Assembly: GCA_016197365.1 (NCBI GenBank) | Contig: JACPVS010000006.1 | Span: 310,001 to 374,000 of the forward strand | Source of the DNA: Mycolicibacterium cosmeticum | GTDB lineage: Bacteria; Actinomycetota; Actinomycetes; Mycobacteriales; Mycobacteriaceae | Reading direction: 5' to 3' | DNA: 64,000 nucleotides | Translations under genes and position numbers: made by a program | Part shown: positions 26,214 through 38,054 of the stretch, piece after piece | Layout of the letters: each line of letters opens with the position of its first letter | Position numbering within the stretch: position 1 is the first letter of the stretch | Notes under the pieces: generated by a model | The model's database searches: none | The model's input: the letters and a program-made list of their open reading frames with translations, nothing else | What the model was told of the DNA's origin: nothing

Positions 26214-27514
26214 TGACACTGCAGAGCGAACCGCCCGTCGTCGTGGTCGGCGGACAGGACTGGGACGCCGTCGTCGCCGCCGCCCGGGAGCACGCCGGGG
26301 AACGCATCGTCGTCAACATGGGTCCGCAGCACCCGTCGACGCACGGGGTGCTGCGGCTGATCCTGGAGATCGAGGGCGAGACCATCACCGAGGCCCGGTG
26401 CGGAATCGGTTATCTGCACACCGGTATCGAGAAGAACCTCGAATACCGCACCTGGACCCAAGGCGTCACCTTCGTGACCCGGATGGACTACCTGTCCCCC
26501 TTCTTCAACGAAACCGCCTACTGCCTCGGCGTGGAAAAACTGCTCGACGTCACCGACGACATCCCGGAGCGCGCCAGCGTCATCCGGGTGTTGCTGATGG
26601 AACTCAACCGCATCTCCAGTCATCTGGTGGCGCTGGCCACCGGCGGCATGGAACTTGGCGCCATGTCGGCGATGTTCTTCGGATTCCGCGGACGGGAATC
26701 GATTCTGTCCATGTTCGAGACCATCACCGGTCTGCGGATGAACAATGCCTTCATCCGGCCCGGCGGCTTGGCGTCAGACCTGCCCGATGAGGCCATGCCG
26801 CAGCTGCGTGAACTGGTGAAGGCGCTGCCGGGACAGCTCCGCGACATGGAGAACCTGCTGCGCGACAACTACATCTGGAAAGCCCGCACCGAGGGTATCG
26901 GCTACCTCGACCTCACGGGATGTATGGCCCTGGGGATCACCGGACCGGTGCTGCGATCCACCGGACTGCCCCACGATCTGCGCAAGGCGCAGCCCTACTG
27001 CGGCTACGAGACCTATGAATTCGACGTCTGCACGGCCGACGGCTGTGATGCGTTCGGCCGCTATCTGATCCGGGTCGACGAGATGAAGGAATCGCTCAGG
27101 ATCGTCGAGCAGTGCATCGATCGGCTCAAGCCGGGACCGGTGATGCTGACCGACAAGAAACTGGCCTGGCCGGCCGACCTGAAGATCGGTCCCGACGGGC
27201 TGGGCAACTCGCCCGACCACATCGCCAAGATCATGGGCACCTCGATGGAAGCGCTGATCCACCACTTCAAATTGGTCACCGAGGGCATCCGGGTACCCGC
27301 TGGGCAGGTGTATGTGGCGGTCGAATCACCGCGTGGGGAACTCGGTGTGCACATCGTCAGCGATGGCGGCACCCGGCCGTACCGGGTGCATTACCGCGAC
27401 CCGTCGTTCACGAATCTGCAAGCGGTGGCGGCGATGTGCGAAGGCGGCATGGTGGCCGACGCGATCTCTGCGGTGGCGTCGTTGGATCCGGTCATGGGAG
27501 GCGTGGACAGGTGA
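26213..27514 (+). CDS. nuoD: NADH-quinone oxidoreductase subunit D
   Basis: 433 residues, the 49-kDa quinone-site subunit. Key segments: [15 protein letters not shown] (His loop at the quinone pocket), [17 protein letters not shown] [19 protein letters not shown], and [12 protein letters not shown]. The C-terminal tail ends in [11 protein letters not shown], the conserved DPV.G..DR with the terminal Arg. No metal cluster. The stop overlaps the nuoE GTG start. Confidence 0.98.
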   Translation: MTLQSEPPVVVVGGQDWDAVVAAAREHAGERIVVNMGPQHPSTHGVLRLILEIEGETITEARCGIGYLHTGIEKNLEYRTWTQGVTFVTRMDYLSPFFNETAYCLGVEKLLDVTDDIPERASVIRVLLMELNRISSHLVALATGGMELGAMSAMFFGFRGRESILSMFETITGLRMNNAFIRPGGLASDLPDEAMPQLRELVKALPGQLRDMENLLRDNYIWKARTEGIGYLDLTGCMALGITGPVLRSTGLPHDLRKAQPYCGYETYEFDVCTADGCDAFGRYLIRVDEMKESLRIVEQCIDRLKPGPVMLTDKKLAWPADLKIGPDGLGNSPDHIAKIMGTSMEALIHHFKLVTEGIRVPAGQVYVAVESPRGELGVHIVSDGGTRPYRVHYRDPSFTNLQAVAAMCEGGMVADAISAVASLDPVMGGVDR

Positions 27515-28212
27515 CGGCGATCGAGCTCCGGTTGGGGCAGCGGCCCGACGAGGCCGGGCCCCCGATATCTGCTGGACCGCAATCCTATTCGCCCGACGTG
27601 ACGGCAGAGCTGACCTCCGACGCCGAGCAGATCATCGCCCGCTACCCGCAATCCCGCTCGGCGCTGCTGCCACTGCTGCACCTGGTTCAGGCGCAGGACG
27701 GCTATCTGACGCCGGCCGGCGTCCGGTTCTGTGCGGCTCAACTGGATCTGAGCCCCGCCGAGGTGACCGCCGTGGCCACCTTTTATTCGATGTACCGGCG
27801 CACCCCCACCGGCGACTATCTGGTCGGCGTGTGCACCAACACGCTGTGCGCCATCATGGGCGGCGACGCGCTGCTGGAGATCCTGCAAGAGCACCTCGGT
27901 GTGCACGCCGGTGAGACGACGCCCGACGGCTCCATCACCCTGGAGCACATCGAATGCAATGCCGCCTGCGACTTCGCGCCGGTGGTCATGGTGAACTGGG
28001 AGTTCTTCGACAACCAAACCCCTTCCTCGGTAAGAGAACTCGTCGATGACCTGCGCGCCGGGCAACCGGTGATGCCCAGCCGCGGCGCCACGCTGTGCAC
28101 GTTCCGGCAGACCGCCCGGATCCTGGCCGGTGTGGAAAACGGTTCGCCTGATCTTTCCCCGCCGGGCCCGGCGACGTTGGCCGGGCTGCGGGTCGCCAGG
28201 GGTGAGCAATGA
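27511..28212 (+). CDS. nuoE: NADH-quinone oxidoreductase subunit E
   Basis: 233 residues from GTG 27511. Thioredoxin-fold 24-kDa subunit holding the [2Fe-2S] cluster N1a: ligands C108 and C113 ([13 protein letters not shown]) and C149 and C153 ([16 protein letters not shown]). Part of the NADH-oxidising module with NuoF and NuoG. The C-terminal part after about residue 170 (LVDDLRAG...) extends beyond the minimal domain as in other mycobacteria. It overlaps nuoF by 4 bp. Confidence 0.97.
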   Translation: MTAIELRLGQRPDEAGPPISAGPQSYSPDVTAELTSDAEQIIARYPQSRSALLPLLHLVQAQDGYLTPAGVRFCAAQLDLSPAEVTAVATFYSMYRRTPTGDYLVGVCTNTLCAIMGGDALLEILQEHLGVHAGETTPDGSITLEHIECNAACDFAPVVMVNWEFFDNQTPSSVRELVDDLRAGQPVMPSRGATLCTFRQTARILAGVENGSPDLSPPGPATLAGLRVARGEQ

Positions 28213-29513
28213 CCGAACTTGCACCGGTGCTCAGCAGTTACTGGGACGCACCGCAATCCTGGACGCTGTCCACGTATCTGCACCACGACGGCTATCAGGC
28301 GCTGGATGCGGCCCTGGACATGGACCCCGATGCCGTCATCGCACTGGTGAAGGATTCCGGGTTGCGCGGGCGCGGCGGCGCGGGCTTCCCGACCGGCCAG
28401 AAATGGTCGTTCATCAACCAGTCGGACCCGAAACCGCACTATCTGGTGATCAACGCCGACGAGTCCGAACCCGGTACGTGCAAGGATATTCCGCTGATGA
28501 TGGCAACCCCGCACGTGCTGGTGGAGGGAGCGATCATCGCCTCCTATGCCATCCGGGCCCGGCACGCCTTCATCTATGTGCGCGGTGAGGTGGTACCGGT
28601 ACTGCGCCGGCTGCGCGCGGCCGTGGCCGAGGCGTACGAGGCCGGCTATCTGGGCCGCGACATCCTGGGCTCCGGTTTCGACCTGGACCTGGTGGTGCAC
28701 GCCGGCGCCGGTGCCTACATCTGCGGTGAGGAAACCGCGTTGCTGGACTCCCTGGAGGGCCGTCGCGGCCAGCCCCGGCTACGGCCGCCGTTCCCCGCGG
28801 TGGCCGGGCTGTACGCCTGCCCGACGGTGGTCAACAACGTCGAATCCATTGCCAGCGTGCCGCCGATCGTGCGCCGCGGGGTGGACTGGTTCAAGTCGAT
28901 GGGCTCGGAGAAATCACCCGGGTTCACGCTGTACTCCCTGTCCGGCCACGTCACCCGCCCCGGGCAATACGAGGCGCCGCTGGGCATCACGCTGCGCGAA
29001 CTGCTCGACTACGCGGGCGGGGTCCGGGCCGGTCATCAGCTGAAGTTCTGGACGCCGGGCGGGTCCTCGACGCCGATGCTGACGCCCGAACACCTCGACG
29101 TGCCACTGGATTACGAAGGCGTGGGCGGCGCCGGGTCGATGCTGGGAACCAAGGCCCTGCAGATCTTCGACGAGACCACCTGCGTGGTGCGGGCGGTGCG
29201 GCGCTGGACCCAGTTCTACGCCCACGAATCCTGCGGTAAATGCACGCCGTGTCGCGAGGGCACCTACTGGCTGGCGCAGATCTTCGAACGGCTGGAGACC
29301 GGCGCCGGCGAGCAGGGCGACATCGAGAAGCTGCTCGACATCTCCGATGCGATCCTCGGTAAGTCGTTCTGCGCTCTCGGTGACGGCGCGGCGAGCCCCA
29401 TCATCTCGTCGATCAAGTATTTCCGCGACGAGTACGAGGCGCACCTGGGCGTCGGCTGCCCGTTCGATCCGCAGGCGTCCACGGTGTTCGCGACGGAGGG
29501 GGCGCAGGCATGA
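28209..29513 (+). CDS. nuoF: NADH-quinone oxidoreductase subunit F
   Basis: 434 residues, the 51-kDa NADH- and FMN-binding subunit. [16 protein letters not shown] (51-66) and [12 protein letters not shown] bind [26 protein letters not shown] is part of the NADH site. The [4Fe-4S] cluster N3 ligands are C342, C345 and C348 ([12 protein letters not shown]) and C388 (SFCALGDGA). It takes hydride from NADH and feeds the cluster chain. It overlaps nuoE and nuoG by 4 bp each. Confidence 0.98.
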   Translation: MTELAPVLSSYWDAPQSWTLSTYLHHDGYQALDAALDMDPDAVIALVKDSGLRGRGGAGFPTGQKWSFINQSDPKPHYLVINADESEPGTCKDIPLMMATPHVLVEGAIIASYAIRARHAFIYVRGEVVPVLRRLRAAVAEAYEAGYLGRDILGSGFDLDLVVHAGAGAYICGEETALLDSLEGRRGQPRLRPPFPAVAGLYACPTVVNNVESIASVPPIVRRGVDWFKSMGSEKSPGFTLYSLSGHVTRPGQYEAPLGITLRELLDYAGGVRAGHQLKFWTPGGSSTPMLTPEHLDVPLDYEGVGGAGSMLGTKALQIFDETTCVVRAVRRWTQFYAHESCGKCTPCREGTYWLAQIFERLETGAGEQGDIEKLLDISDAILGKSFCALGDGAASPIISSIKYFRDEYEAHLGVGCPFDPQASTVFATEGAQA

Positions 29514-31879
29514 CATTGGCTGAATCGGCAGGGCCTCGTGGGGACACCACGCCCGTCGAGATGGTGACGTTGACCATCGACGAGCACGAGATCAGTGTTC
29601 CCAAGGGCACGTTGGTGATCCGCGCGGCCGAGCTGATGGGCATCCAGATCCCGCGGTTCTGCGACCACCCGCTGCTGGATCCGGTGGGTGCCTGCCGGCA
29701 ATGCCTGGTCGAGGTCGAAGGCCAACGCAAGCCGCTGGCATCGTGCACCACCACCTGCACCCCCGACATGGTGGTGCGCACGCAACTGACCTCCCCCACC
29801 GCCGACAAGGCCCAGCACGGGGTGATGGAACTGCTGCTGATCAACCATCCGCTGGACTGCCCCGTCTGCGACAAAGGTGGCGAATGCCCGCTGCAGAACC
29901 AGGCAATGTCCAACGGCCGCAGCGAGACACGGTTCACCGATGTCAAACGCACCTACCCCAAGCCGATCAACCTGTCCGCGCAGGTACTGCTGGACCGCGA
30001 ACGCTGCGTGCTGTGCGCCCGCTGCACGCGGTTCTCCGAACAGATCGCCGGTGACCCGTTCATCGAGTTGCTGGAGCGCGGTGCGCTGCAACAGGTGGGC
30101 ATCGCGGACGAGACCCCGTTCGACTCATATTTCTCCGGTAACACCGTGCAGATCTGCCCGGTCGGCGCGCTGACCGGCACCGCCTACCGGTTCCGGGCCC
30201 GGCCGTTCGACCTGGTCTCCTCACCGAGCGCCTGTGAACACTGCGCCTCCGGTTGCGCTCAGCGCACCGACCACCGGCGCGGGAAGGTGTTGCGCCGCTT
30301 GGCCGGTGACGATCCCGAGGTCAACGAGGAATGGAACTGCGACAAGGGCAGGTGGGCGTTCGCCTACGCCACCCAGGGCGACCGGATCACCACCCCGTTA
30401 CTGCGCGATCCCGACGGCTCCCAACGGCCGGCCTCGTGGTCGGAGGCGGTCGCGGTGGCCCTGCGCGGGCTGACCTCCGGCAAGGTCGGGGTGCTGACCG
30501 GGGGGCGACTCACCCTCGAAGACGCGTACGGGTACGCGAAGTTCGCGCGAATCATGCTCGCCACCAACGATATCGACTTCCGAGCCCGCGCGGGCTCGGA
30601 TGAGGAGCTGCAGTTCCTGGCCCACGCAGTGGCCGGCCGACCGTTCGCGGTGACCTACGCCGACCTGGAAGCCGCCCCCACCGTCGTCCTCGCCGGGCTG
30701 GAACCCGAAGAGGAATCCCCCATCGTGTTCCTGCGCCTGCGCAAGGCATTCCGCAAGCGCGGGCTGCCGGTGCTCGCCATAGCTCCGTTCGCCACCCGGG
30801 GCCTGACGAAGATGGGCGGCCGGCTCGTCGGCGCGGCGCCCGGCGACGAGGCGGCGGCACTGGACGGGCTGCGCGGCGACCTGCCCGCCGGCAGCATCAT
30901 CCTGGTCGGTGAGCGACTGGCGTGCGCGCCGGGTGCCTGCTCGGCGGCCGTCCGGCTGGCGGAGGCGACGGGCGCCCGGATCGGCTGGGTGCCGCGGCGT
31001 GCCGGTGATCGTGGGGCGCTGGAAGCCGGTGCGGCACCGAATCTGTTGCCCGGCGGCCGGCTGATCGCAGATCCGGTCGCGCGCGCGGAGGTCGCCGCCG
31101 GGTGGAATGTCGATCGGCTGCCGGACCGACCCGGCCGCGACACCGCGGGCATCCTGGCCGCGGCGGCCGGCGGCGAGTTGGCCGCCCTGCTGATCGGCGG
31201 GGTGGACCTCGACGATCTGCCCGACCCCGCGACCGCACTCGCCGCCGTCGAGGCAACCGGATTCGTGGTCAGCCTCGAATTGCGGCACAGCGCGATCACC
31301 GAACGCGCCGACGTGGTGTTCCCCGTCGCACCGGTGACCGAGAAGAGCGGCGCCTTCGTCAACTGGGAGGGCCGCCCCCGCGCCTTCGACGGCGCCTTGC
31401 CGCCCTCGGCGACCTCCGACATGCGGGTGTTGGCCGCCCTGGCCGACGAGGTGGGCGTCGACCTGGGCCTCACCGACGCCGCCCGGGTGCGCGCCGACAT
31501 CGCCCGCCTCGGCGTGTGGCAGGGCACGCCGGCGCCCGCACCGGACGTCGCTGCCGAACAGGTCCAGCCGGGGCCGGGTGAGGCGGTGCTCGCCTCCTGG
31601 CGGATGTTGCTGGACGCCGGCCGGCTGCAGGACGGGGAACCGTACCTGGCCGGCACCGCCCGTCCCGTCGTGGCCCGGTTGTCCGCGAACACCGCGGCCG
31701 ACATCGGTTGCACCGACGGAATTCGGGTCAGCACCGACCGCGGGTCGGTCACCCTCGCACTGGAGATCACCGACATGCCGGAGCGGGTGGTGTGGCTGCC
31801 GCTGAACTCGGCCGGTTCGGCGGTGCACGCCGGCCTCGGCGCGCAGATCGGCGACGTCGTGCGGATCGAGGCGCCATGA
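29510..31879 (+). CDS. nuoG: NADH-quinone oxidoreductase subunit G
   Basis: 789 residues. N-terminal ferredoxin domain with [2Fe-2S] ligands C51, C62, C65 and C79. Then comes the His-Cys site for N5 ([19 protein letters not shown]) and C-rich [16 protein letters not shown] with [10 protein letters not shown] for N4. The N7 motif C-x2-C-x3-C-x27-C (CEHCASGC...WNC) is intact, so this protein keeps the off-pathway cluster lost in many lineages. The C-terminal two-thirds is a molybdopterin-oxidoreductase-like domain without apparent cofactor role. It overlaps nuoF and nuoH by 4 bp. Confidence 0.97.
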   Translation: MTLAESAGPRGDTTPVEMVTLTIDEHEISVPKGTLVIRAAELMGIQIPRFCDHPLLDPVGACRQCLVEVEGQRKPLASCTTTCTPDMVVRTQLTSPTADKAQHGVMELLLINHPLDCPVCDKGGECPLQNQAMSNGRSETRFTDVKRTYPKPINLSAQVLLDRERCVLCARCTRFSEQIAGDPFIELLERGALQQVGIADETPFDSYFSGNTVQICPVGALTGTAYRFRARPFDLVSSPSACEHCASGCAQRTDHRRGKVLRRLAGDDPEVNEEWNCDKGRWAFAYATQGDRITTPLLRDPDGSQRPASWSEAVAVALRGLTSGKVGVLTGGRLTLEDAYGYAKFARIMLATNDIDFRARAGSDEELQFLAHAVAGRPFAVTYADLEAAPTVVLAGLEPEEESPIVFLRLRKAFRKRGLPVLAIAPFATRGLTKMGGRLVGAAPGDEAAALDGLRGDLPAGSIILVGERLACAPGACSAAVRLAEATGARIGWVPRRAGDRGALEAGAAPNLLPGGRLIADPVARAEVAAGWNVDRLPDRPGRDTAGILAAAAGGELAALLIGGVDLDDLPDPATALAAVEATGFVVSLELRHSAITERADVVFPVAPVTEKSGAFVNWEGRPRAFDGALPPSATSDMRVLAALADEVGVDLGLTDAARVRADIARLGVWQGTPAPAPDVAAEQVQPGPGEAVLASWRMLLDAGRLQDGEPYLAGTARPVVARLSANTAADIGCTDGIRVSTDRGSVTLALEITDMPERVVWLPLNSAGSAVHAGLGAQIGDVVRIEAP

Positions 31880-33093
31880 CCTACCCCGATCTGACGTCGT
31901 TCGGCCACGACCCCTGGTGGCTGATGCTGGCGAAAGCCCTGGGCATCTTCGTCTTCCTGCTGCTCACCGTGCTGGTGGCCATCCTGGTCGAACGAAAAGT
32001 GCTGGGCCGCATGCAGATGCGTTTCGGACCCAACCGGGTCGGCCCGTTCGGCCTGCTGCAGAGCCTCGCCGACGGCGTCAAACTCGCCCTCAAAGAGGGG
32101 CTCATCCCGGCCGGCGTCGACAAACCGATCTACCTGCTGGCACCCGTCCTCGCGGTGATCCCGGCGATCATGGCGTTCGCCGTCATCCCGATGGGCGACA
32201 ACGTGTCGGTGTTCGGGCACACCACGCCGCTGCAACTGACCGACATGCCCGTGGCGGTGCTCTACGTGCTGGCGGTCACCTCCATCGGGGTGTACGGAAT
32301 CGTGTTGGCCGGCTGGGCCTCCGGCTCGACGTACCCGCTGCTGGGTGGACTGCGCTCCAGCGCGCAGGTGATCTCCTACGAGATCGCGATGGCGCTGTCC
32401 TTCGCCGCGGTGTTCCTCTACGCGGGCACCATGTCGACCTCCGGCATCGTCGCCGCCCAGCACGACACCTGGTATGTGTTCCTGCTGCTGCCGTCCTTCG
32501 TGGTGTACGTGACCTCGATGGTCGGCGAGACCAACCGGGCGCCGTTCGACCTGCCCGAAGCCGAAGGTGAACTGGTGGGGGGTTTTCACACCGAGTACTC
32601 GTCGCTGAAGTTCGCGATGTTCATGCTCGCCGAATACGTCAACATGACCACGGTGTCGGCGCTGGCCACCACGATGTTCCTCGGCGGCTGGCACGCGCCG
32701 TTCCCGTTCAACCTGATCGACGGCGCGAATACCGGTTGGTGGCCGCTGCTGTGGTTCGTCGCGAAGGTGTGGATGTTCCTGTTCCTCTTCATCTGGCTGC
32801 GCGCCACCCTGCCCAGGCTGCGCTATGACCAGTTCATGGCCCTGGGCTGGAAAATCCTGATCCCGCTGTCGCTGGGCTGGATCGTCGTCGTCGCCGTCAC
32901 CCACGAACTGCGGGCGCAGGGCTCCCCCTCATGGATGACCGCACTGGTCAGCATCGGGGTCATCGCGGCCGCCGTCCTGCTCGTGATGGTCTGGAATGCG
33001 GTGCGGCACAACACCGCAGTGCCGCCACCACCGCCTGACGCCGGGGCTTTCCCGGTGCCGCCGCTGCCCAACAAGGAGGCCGCAGATGTCTAA
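31876..33093 (+). CDS. nuoH: NADH-quinone oxidoreductase subunit H
   Basis: 405 residues from ATG 31876. Eight or more transmembrane helices. Conserved elements: [51 protein letters not shown] and [29 protein letters not shown], the acidic loop at the quinone entrance (E channel). The hydrophilic C-terminal Pro-rich tail ([24 protein letters not shown]) is typical of mycobacteria. The stop lies 8 bp inside the nuoI start region. Confidence 0.97.
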   Translation: MTYPDLTSFGHDPWWLMLAKALGIFVFLLLTVLVAILVERKVLGRMQMRFGPNRVGPFGLLQSLADGVKLALKEGLIPAGVDKPIYLLAPVLAVIPAIMAFAVIPMGDNVSVFGHTTPLQLTDMPVAVLYVLAVTSIGVYGIVLAGWASGSTYPLLGGLRSSAQVISYEIAMALSFAAVFLYAGTMSTSGIVAAQHDTWYVFLLLPSFVVYVTSMVGETNRAPFDLPEAEGELVGGFHTEYSSLKFAMFMLAEYVNMTTVSALATTMFLGGWHAPFPFNLIDGANTGWWPLLWFVAKVWMFLFLFIWLRATLPRLRYDQFMALGWKILIPLSLGWIVVVAVTHELRAQGSPSWMTALVSIGVIAAAVLLVMVWNAVRHNTAVPPPPPDAGAFPVPPLPNKEAADV

Positions 33094-33634
33094 GGTCGGC
33101 GATGCACTCGCCGGGTTCGGTGTCACCTTCAAGACGATGTTCAAGAAGCCGATCACCGAGCAGTACCCGGAACAGCCCGGCCCCGTGGCCCCGCGCTATC
33201 ACGGCCGTCACCAACTCAACCGGTACGCCGATGGGCTGGAGAAGTGCATCGGCTGCGAACTGTGCGCCTGGGCCTGCCCCGCCGACGCGATTTTCGTCGA
33301 AGGCGCGGACAACACCGAGGGGCAACGGTTCTCACCCGGCGAGCGGTACGGCCGGGTCTACCAGATCAACTATCTGCGGTGCATCGGCTGCGGGCTGTGT
33401 ATCGAGGCCTGCCCGACCCGGGCGCTGACCATGACCAACGACTACGAGATGGCCGACGACAACCGCGCCGACCTGATCTACGGCAAGGACAAGCTGCTGG
33501 CACCACTGACACCGGAGATGACCGCACCGCCGCACGAGATGGCTTCTGGCAGTAGCGATGAGGACTACTACCGCGGCCACATCACCGCCGGTGGCCTGCG
33601 GGACCTCGGCATTCCGACGGTACCGGCCCGATGA
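33086..33634 (+). CDS. nuoI: NADH-quinone oxidoreductase subunit I
   Basis: 182 residues from ATG 33086, preceded by AAGGAGG. Two [4Fe-4S] clusters (N6a and N6b) with ligands C54-C57-C60 plus C109 and C99-C102-C105 plus C64, in the pattern [12 protein letters not shown] and [12 protein letters not shown]. It links the peripheral arm to NuoB. An amphipathic N-terminal helix precedes the first cluster. It overlaps nuoJ by 4 bp. Confidence 0.97.
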   Translation: MSKVGDALAGFGVTFKTMFKKPITEQYPEQPGPVAPRYHGRHQLNRYADGLEKCIGCELCAWACPADAIFVEGADNTEGQRFSPGERYGRVYQINYLRCIGCGLCIEACPTRALTMTNDYEMADDNRADLIYGKDKLLAPLTPEMTAPPHEMASGSSDEDYYRGHITAGGLRDLGIPTVPAR

Positions 33635-34332
33635 CCTCCACCGCGGAAGCCGTCACCTTCTGGATCGTGGGCACCCTGGCCGTCCTCGGCGCGATCGGGG
33701 TGGTGACGGGTACCAAAGCGGTGTACTCGGCGTTGTTCCTGGCGATCACGATGATCAACCTCGCGGTGCTCTACATCGCCCAGGATGCGCTGTTCCTCGG
33801 CATCGTCCAGGTGGTGGTCTACACCGGCGCGGTGATGATGCTCTTCCTGTTCGTCCTCATGCTGATCGGCGTCGACACCTCGGAGTCTCTGGTGGAAACG
33901 ATTCGCGGCCAACGGGTTGCGGCCATCGTCGCCGGCGTCGGGTTCGGGGTGCTGCTGATCGGCGGGATCGGCAACGTCTCGGTGAACGGCTTCACCGGGC
34001 TTGAGGCCGCCAACGCCGGCGGGAACGTCGAGGGTCTGGCGGTGTTGATCTTCACCCGCTATGTCTGGGCCTTCGAACTGACCAGTGCGCTGCTGATCAC
34101 CGCCACCCTGGGCGCGATGGTGCTGGCACACCGGGAGCGGTTCGACCGCCGCAAGACCCAGCGCGAGCTGGCGATCGAGCGATTCGGCCCGGGCGGCTAT
34201 CCGACCACCCTGCCCAATCCCGGTGTGTACGCGCGGCACAACGCCGTCGACGTGCCCGCCCGGTTGCCCGACGGCACCGCGGCGCGGACATCGGTCAGCA
34301 CGATCCTCATTCCGCGTGACGGGAGGAAATGA
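33631..34332 (+). CDS. nuoJ: NADH-quinone oxidoreductase subunit J
   Basis: 233 residues, about five transmembrane helices at the N-terminal two-thirds ([21 protein letters not shown]..., [27 protein letters not shown] with the flexible helix 3 region). A roughly 75-residue soluble C-terminal tail is longer than in E. coli but usual in actinobacteria. Its stop TGA overlaps the nuoK start region. Confidence 0.96.
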   Translation: MTSTAEAVTFWIVGTLAVLGAIGVVTGTKAVYSALFLAITMINLAVLYIAQDALFLGIVQVVVYTGAVMMLFLFVLMLIGVDTSESLVETIRGQRVAAIVAGVGFGVLLIGGIGNVSVNGFTGLEAANAGGNVEGLAVLIFTRYVWAFELTSALLITATLGAMVLAHRERFDRRKTQRELAIERFGPGGYPTTLPNPGVYARHNAVDVPARLPDGTAARTSVSTILIPRDGRK

Positions 34333-34631
34333 TGAATCCCGCCAATTACCTCTACCTGTCGGCGCTACTGTTCACCATCGGTGCGGCCGGGGTCCTGGTG
34401 CGCCGCAACGCCATCGTGATGTTCATGTGCGTCGAGCTGATGCTCAACGCGGCCAACCTGGCCTTCGTCACCTTCTCCCGGATGCACGGTCATCTCGACG
34501 GGCAGGTGGTCGCGTTCTTCACCATGGTGGTCGCCGCGTGTGAGGTGGTGGTGGGGCTGGCCATCATCATGACCATCTTCCGGGCGCGACGATCCGCGTC
34601 GGTGGACGCGGCCAGTCTGCTGAGGAACTGA
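34332..34631 (+). CDS. nuoK: NADH-quinone oxidoreductase subunit K
   Basis: 99 residues. I chose the second of two adjacent ATG codons (34332; the first is 34329) because [10 protein letters not shown] matches the mycobacterial NuoK N-terminus. GGGAGGAAAT precedes it. Three helices; intramembrane Glu in [17 protein letters not shown], and a second acidic residue in [10 protein letters not shown], both part of the proton pathway next to NuoJ and NuoN. Confidence 0.96.
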   Translation: MNPANYLYLSALLFTIGAAGVLVRRNAIVMFMCVELMLNAANLAFVTFSRMHGHLDGQVVAFFTMVVAACEVVVGLAIIMTIFRARRSASVDAASLLRN

Positions 34632-34635
34632 ATTG

Positions 34636-36510
34636 ATGAGCCCGTGGCTGCTGATCGCGCTGCCCCTCGCCGGAGCCGTCATCCTGCTCCTCGGCGGCCG
34701 GGCCACCGACGCGTGGGGTCACCTGCTGGGTTGCGCAACGGCGCTGGCCTCTTTCGTGGTGGGCGCGGTGTTGTTCGCCGATCTGCTGGGTCGCGGCGCC
34801 GAGGACCGGGAGATCCATCAGACGCTGTTCTCCTGGGTACCGGTCGGCGCCCTGCACGTCGATTTCGGGCTGCAGGTGGACGCGCTCTCCATCTGCTTCG
34901 TGCTGCTGATCACCGGAGTCGGGTCGCTGATCCACCTCTACTCCATCGGCTACATGCGTGAGGACGCCGCTCGCCGACGGTTCTTTGCCTATCTCAACCT
35001 GTTCGTCGCGGCCATGCTGCTGCTGGTGCTCGCCGACAACTACCTCGGCCTGTACATGGGCTGGGAGGGCGTCGGCCTGGCGTCCTACCTGCTCATCGGG
35101 TTCTGGTCGCACAAACCGTCGGCGGCCACCGCGGCCAAGAAGGCGTTCATCGTCAACCGGGTTGGCGACATGGGACTGGCCCTGGCGCTGATGGTGATGT
35201 TCAGTACGGCCGGAACCGTCTCCTACGCCGGGCTTTTCGATGCGGCGCCGGGCCTGTCCGAGGGCTCACTCAACGCGATCGGGTTGCTGTTGCTGCTCGC
35301 CGCCTGCGGCAAGTCCGCGCAGGTGCCGCTGCAGTCCTGGCTGGGTGACGCCATGGAAGGTCCGACACCGGTGTCGGCGCTCATCCACGCCGCCACCATG
35401 GTCACCGCCGGGGTGTACCTGATCGTGCGGTCCGGGCCGGTGTTCAACCTCGCCCCCGACGCGCAACTGGCCGTCACCGTGGTCGGCGCGGTCACCCTGC
35501 TGTTCGGCGCCGTCATCGGTTGCGCGAAGGACGACATCAAGAAAGCCCTTGCCGCGTCGACCATGTCGCAGATCGGGTACATGGTGCTGGCCGCCGGGCT
35601 GGGGCCGGCCGGCTACGCGGTGGCGATCATGCACCTGCTGGCCCACGGCTTCTTCAAGGCCGGACTGTTCCTGGGCGCCGGGTCCGTGATGCACGGCATG
35701 AACGACGAAACCGATATGCGCCGCTACGGCGGACTGCGCGCGTACATGCCGGTGACGTTCGTGACGTTCGGGCTGGGTTACCTGGCCATCATCGGGGTGC
35801 CGCCGTTCGCCGGCTTCTTCTCCAAGGACGCCATCATCGAGACCGCGTTCGCCGCCGGTGGTGCCCGCGGCTGGCTGCTGGGTGGGGCGGCGCTGCTGGG
35901 CGCCGGGATCACCGCGTTCTACATGACGCGGGTGATGCTGATGACGTTCTTCGGTGAGAAGCGTTGGGCTCCTGAGTCAAAGCCCCATGAGTCACCCGGC
36001 ATCATGACCGCCCCGATGATCGTGCTGGCGATCGGCTCCGTCGGCGCCGGTGCGCTGCTGGCCATCGGTGGCACGCTGACGCATTGGCTCGAACCGGTCG
36101 TCGGCAGCCACGAAGCCCACGGCAGCGTGCCGGTTTGGGTGATGACGGTGGTGACCCTGTCGGTGGTGTCGATCGGGGTCGGCGTCGCCTACCGGATGTA
36201 CGCGCTACGGCCCATCCCCGAAACCGCGCCCCGGGGTTCGGCACTGACGACTGCCGCGCGCGCCGACCTGTACGGCGACCGGTTCAACGAGAACACGTTC
36301 ATGCGGCCGGGCCGACAACTCACCGAAGGCCTGGTCGAGATCGACGACGACGCCGTCGACGGCGCCACCCGCGGCTTGGCCGCCCTGATCGGCGGCGCGT
36401 CGCAGCGGATGCGGTCCTGGCAGACCGGATTCGCCCGGTCCTACGCCCTGTCGATGCTCGGCGGGGCCGCCCTGGTGATCGGAGCGTTCCTGGTGGTGAG
36501 GGTCTGGTGA
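34636..36510 (+). CDS. nuoL: NADH-quinone oxidoreductase subunit L
   Basis: 624 residues from ATG 34636 (a TTG directly before it is less likely). Antiporter-like subunit with about 16 helices and a long lateral C-terminal helix. Conserved: [37 protein letters not shown] with the proton-channel Glu, [32 protein letters not shown], and [19 protein letters not shown] with the channel lysines. It is the distal proton pump. Confidence 0.97.
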   Translation: MSPWLLIALPLAGAVILLLGGRATDAWGHLLGCATALASFVVGAVLFADLLGRGAEDREIHQTLFSWVPVGALHVDFGLQVDALSICFVLLITGVGSLIHLYSIGYMREDAARRRFFAYLNLFVAAMLLLVLADNYLGLYMGWEGVGLASYLLIGFWSHKPSAATAAKKAFIVNRVGDMGLALALMVMFSTAGTVSYAGLFDAAPGLSEGSLNAIGLLLLLAACGKSAQVPLQSWLGDAMEGPTPVSALIHAATMVTAGVYLIVRSGPVFNLAPDAQLAVTVVGAVTLLFGAVIGCAKDDIKKALAASTMSQIGYMVLAAGLGPAGYAVAIMHLLAHGFFKAGLFLGAGSVMHGMNDETDMRRYGGLRAYMPVTFVTFGLGYLAIIGVPPFAGFFSKDAIIETAFAAGGARGWLLGGAALLGAGITAFYMTRVMLMTFFGEKRWAPESKPHESPGIMTAPMIVLAIGSVGAGALLAIGGTLTHWLEPVVGSHEAHGSVPVWVMTVVTLSVVSIGVGVAYRMYALRPIPETAPRGSALTTAARADLYGDRFNENTFMRPGRQLTEGLVEIDDDAVDGATRGLAALIGGASQRMRSWQTGFARSYALSMLGGAALVIGAFLVVRVW

Positions 36511-38054
36511 ACGGCATCGGCTTGCTGAGTGCGCTGTGGGCCGTGCCGATGGTCGGTGCCGCGGTGGTGATCCTGTTGCCCGCCAAGCAGTTCGCCCGTT
36601 ACCTGGCGCTGGCGGTGTCACTGGCGGTGCTGGCCATCGCCATCGTGCTGGCCGTGCGATTCCAGCCCGGCGGTGAGCAGTTCCAGTTCGTCGAGAACCA
36701 CGAGTGGATCCCGTCGTTCGGCACCGGCTACATCCTCGGAGTGGACGGGATCGCGCTGGCGCTGGTGGTGCTGACCGCGGTGCTGGTGCCGCTGCTGCTG
36801 ATCGCGGGCTGGAATGACGGCTCGGATGATTCGCGGTTCGGTGCGCGTTCCACGCAGAGCTATCTGGCGCTGACCCTGGCCGTCCAGGGCATGGTGCTCA
36901 TCTCCCTGGTGGCCCTGGACGTGTTGCTGTTCTACGTGTTCTTCGAGGCGATGCTCATCCCGATGTACTTCCTGATCGGCGGCTTCGGCGGCGCCAACAG
37001 GAGCGCGGCCGCGGTGAAGTTCCTGCTGTACAACCTGTTCGGCGGCCTCATCATGCTGGCCGCGGTGATCGGGCTGTACGTGGTGACCACCGATTCCCTC
37101 GGCGGGACGTTCGACTTCCGGGCCATCGTCGCGGCGGTCTCGGCAGGCGAACTCGGTGCCAGCCCGGCCGTGCTGAATGCGTTGTTCTTGGGGTTCATGT
37201 TCGCGTTCGCGGTGAAGGCCCCGCTGTGGCCGTTCCATCGCTGGCTGCCGGACGCTGCCGTGGAGTCCACCCCGGCCACGGCGGTGCTGATGATGGCCGT
37301 CGTCGACAAGGTCGGCACGTTCGGGATGCTGCGGTATTGCCTGCAACTGTTCCCCGATGCGTCGATGACGTTCCGCCCGTTGATCATCACCCTGGCGGTG
37401 ATCGGCATCGTCTACGGCGCAATCGTGGCCATCGGCCAGACCGATGTGATGCGCCTGATCGCCTACACCTCGATCTCCCACTTCGGGTTCATCATCCTGG
37501 GCATCTTCGTGATGACCAGTCAGGGCCAGTCCGGGTCCACGCTCTACATGGTCAACCACGGAATCTCGACCGCAGCCCTGTTCCTGATCGCCGGATTCCT
37601 GGTGTCGCGCCGCGGATCCCGTCTCATCGCCGACTTCGGCGGCGTGCAGAAGGTAGCCCCGGTCTTGGCCGGCACCTTCCTGATCGCCGGCCTGGCCACC
37701 CTGTCACTACCCGGGCTGGCCCCGTTCATCTCCGAATTCCTGGTCCTCATCGGCACGTTCACCCGGTACCCGGCGATGGCCGTGTTCGCGGTCAGCGCAC
37801 TGGTGCTCTCGGCGATCTACATTCTGTGGGCCTATCAGCGGATAATGACGGGCCCGGTGAAGGACGGCAACGAGCGGTTGCGCGACCTGGTGCCGCGGGA
37901 ACTGATCGTGGTCACACCGCTGATCGCGCTGCTGCTCGTGCTGGGTGTCTACCCCAAGCCTGCACTGGACGTCATCAACCCAGCCGTGGACCACACGCTG
38001 CGCACCATCAATCAGCACGACCCCGTCCCCACTGCGGAAGGGCCCGTCAAATGA
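36507..38054 (+). CDS. nuoM: NADH-quinone oxidoreductase subunit M
   Basis: 515 residues from GTG 36507 (GTGA overlap with nuoL). Antiporter-like proton-pumping subunit with about 14 helices: [23 protein letters not shown] with the channel Glu, [34 protein letters not shown] and the lysine-bearing [18 protein letters not shown]. It overlaps nuoN by 4 bp. Confidence 0.97.
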   Translation: MNGIGLLSALWAVPMVGAAVVILLPAKQFARYLALAVSLAVLAIAIVLAVRFQPGGEQFQFVENHEWIPSFGTGYILGVDGIALALVVLTAVLVPLLLIAGWNDGSDDSRFGARSTQSYLALTLAVQGMVLISLVALDVLLFYVFFEAMLIPMYFLIGGFGGANRSAAAVKFLLYNLFGGLIMLAAVIGLYVVTTDSLGGTFDFRAIVAAVSAGELGASPAVLNALFLGFMFAFAVKAPLWPFHRWLPDAAVESTPATAVLMMAVVDKVGTFGMLRYCLQLFPDASMTFRPLIITLAVIGIVYGAIVAIGQTDVMRLIAYTSISHFGFIILGIFVMTSQGQSGSTLYMVNHGISTAALFLIAGFLVSRRGSRLIADFGGVQKVAPVLAGTFLIAGLATLSLPGLAPFISEFLVLIGTFTRYPAMAVFAVSALVLSAIYILWAYQRIMTGPVKDGNERLRDLVPRELIVVTPLIALLLVLGVYPKPALDVINPAVDHTLRTINQHDPVPTAEGPVK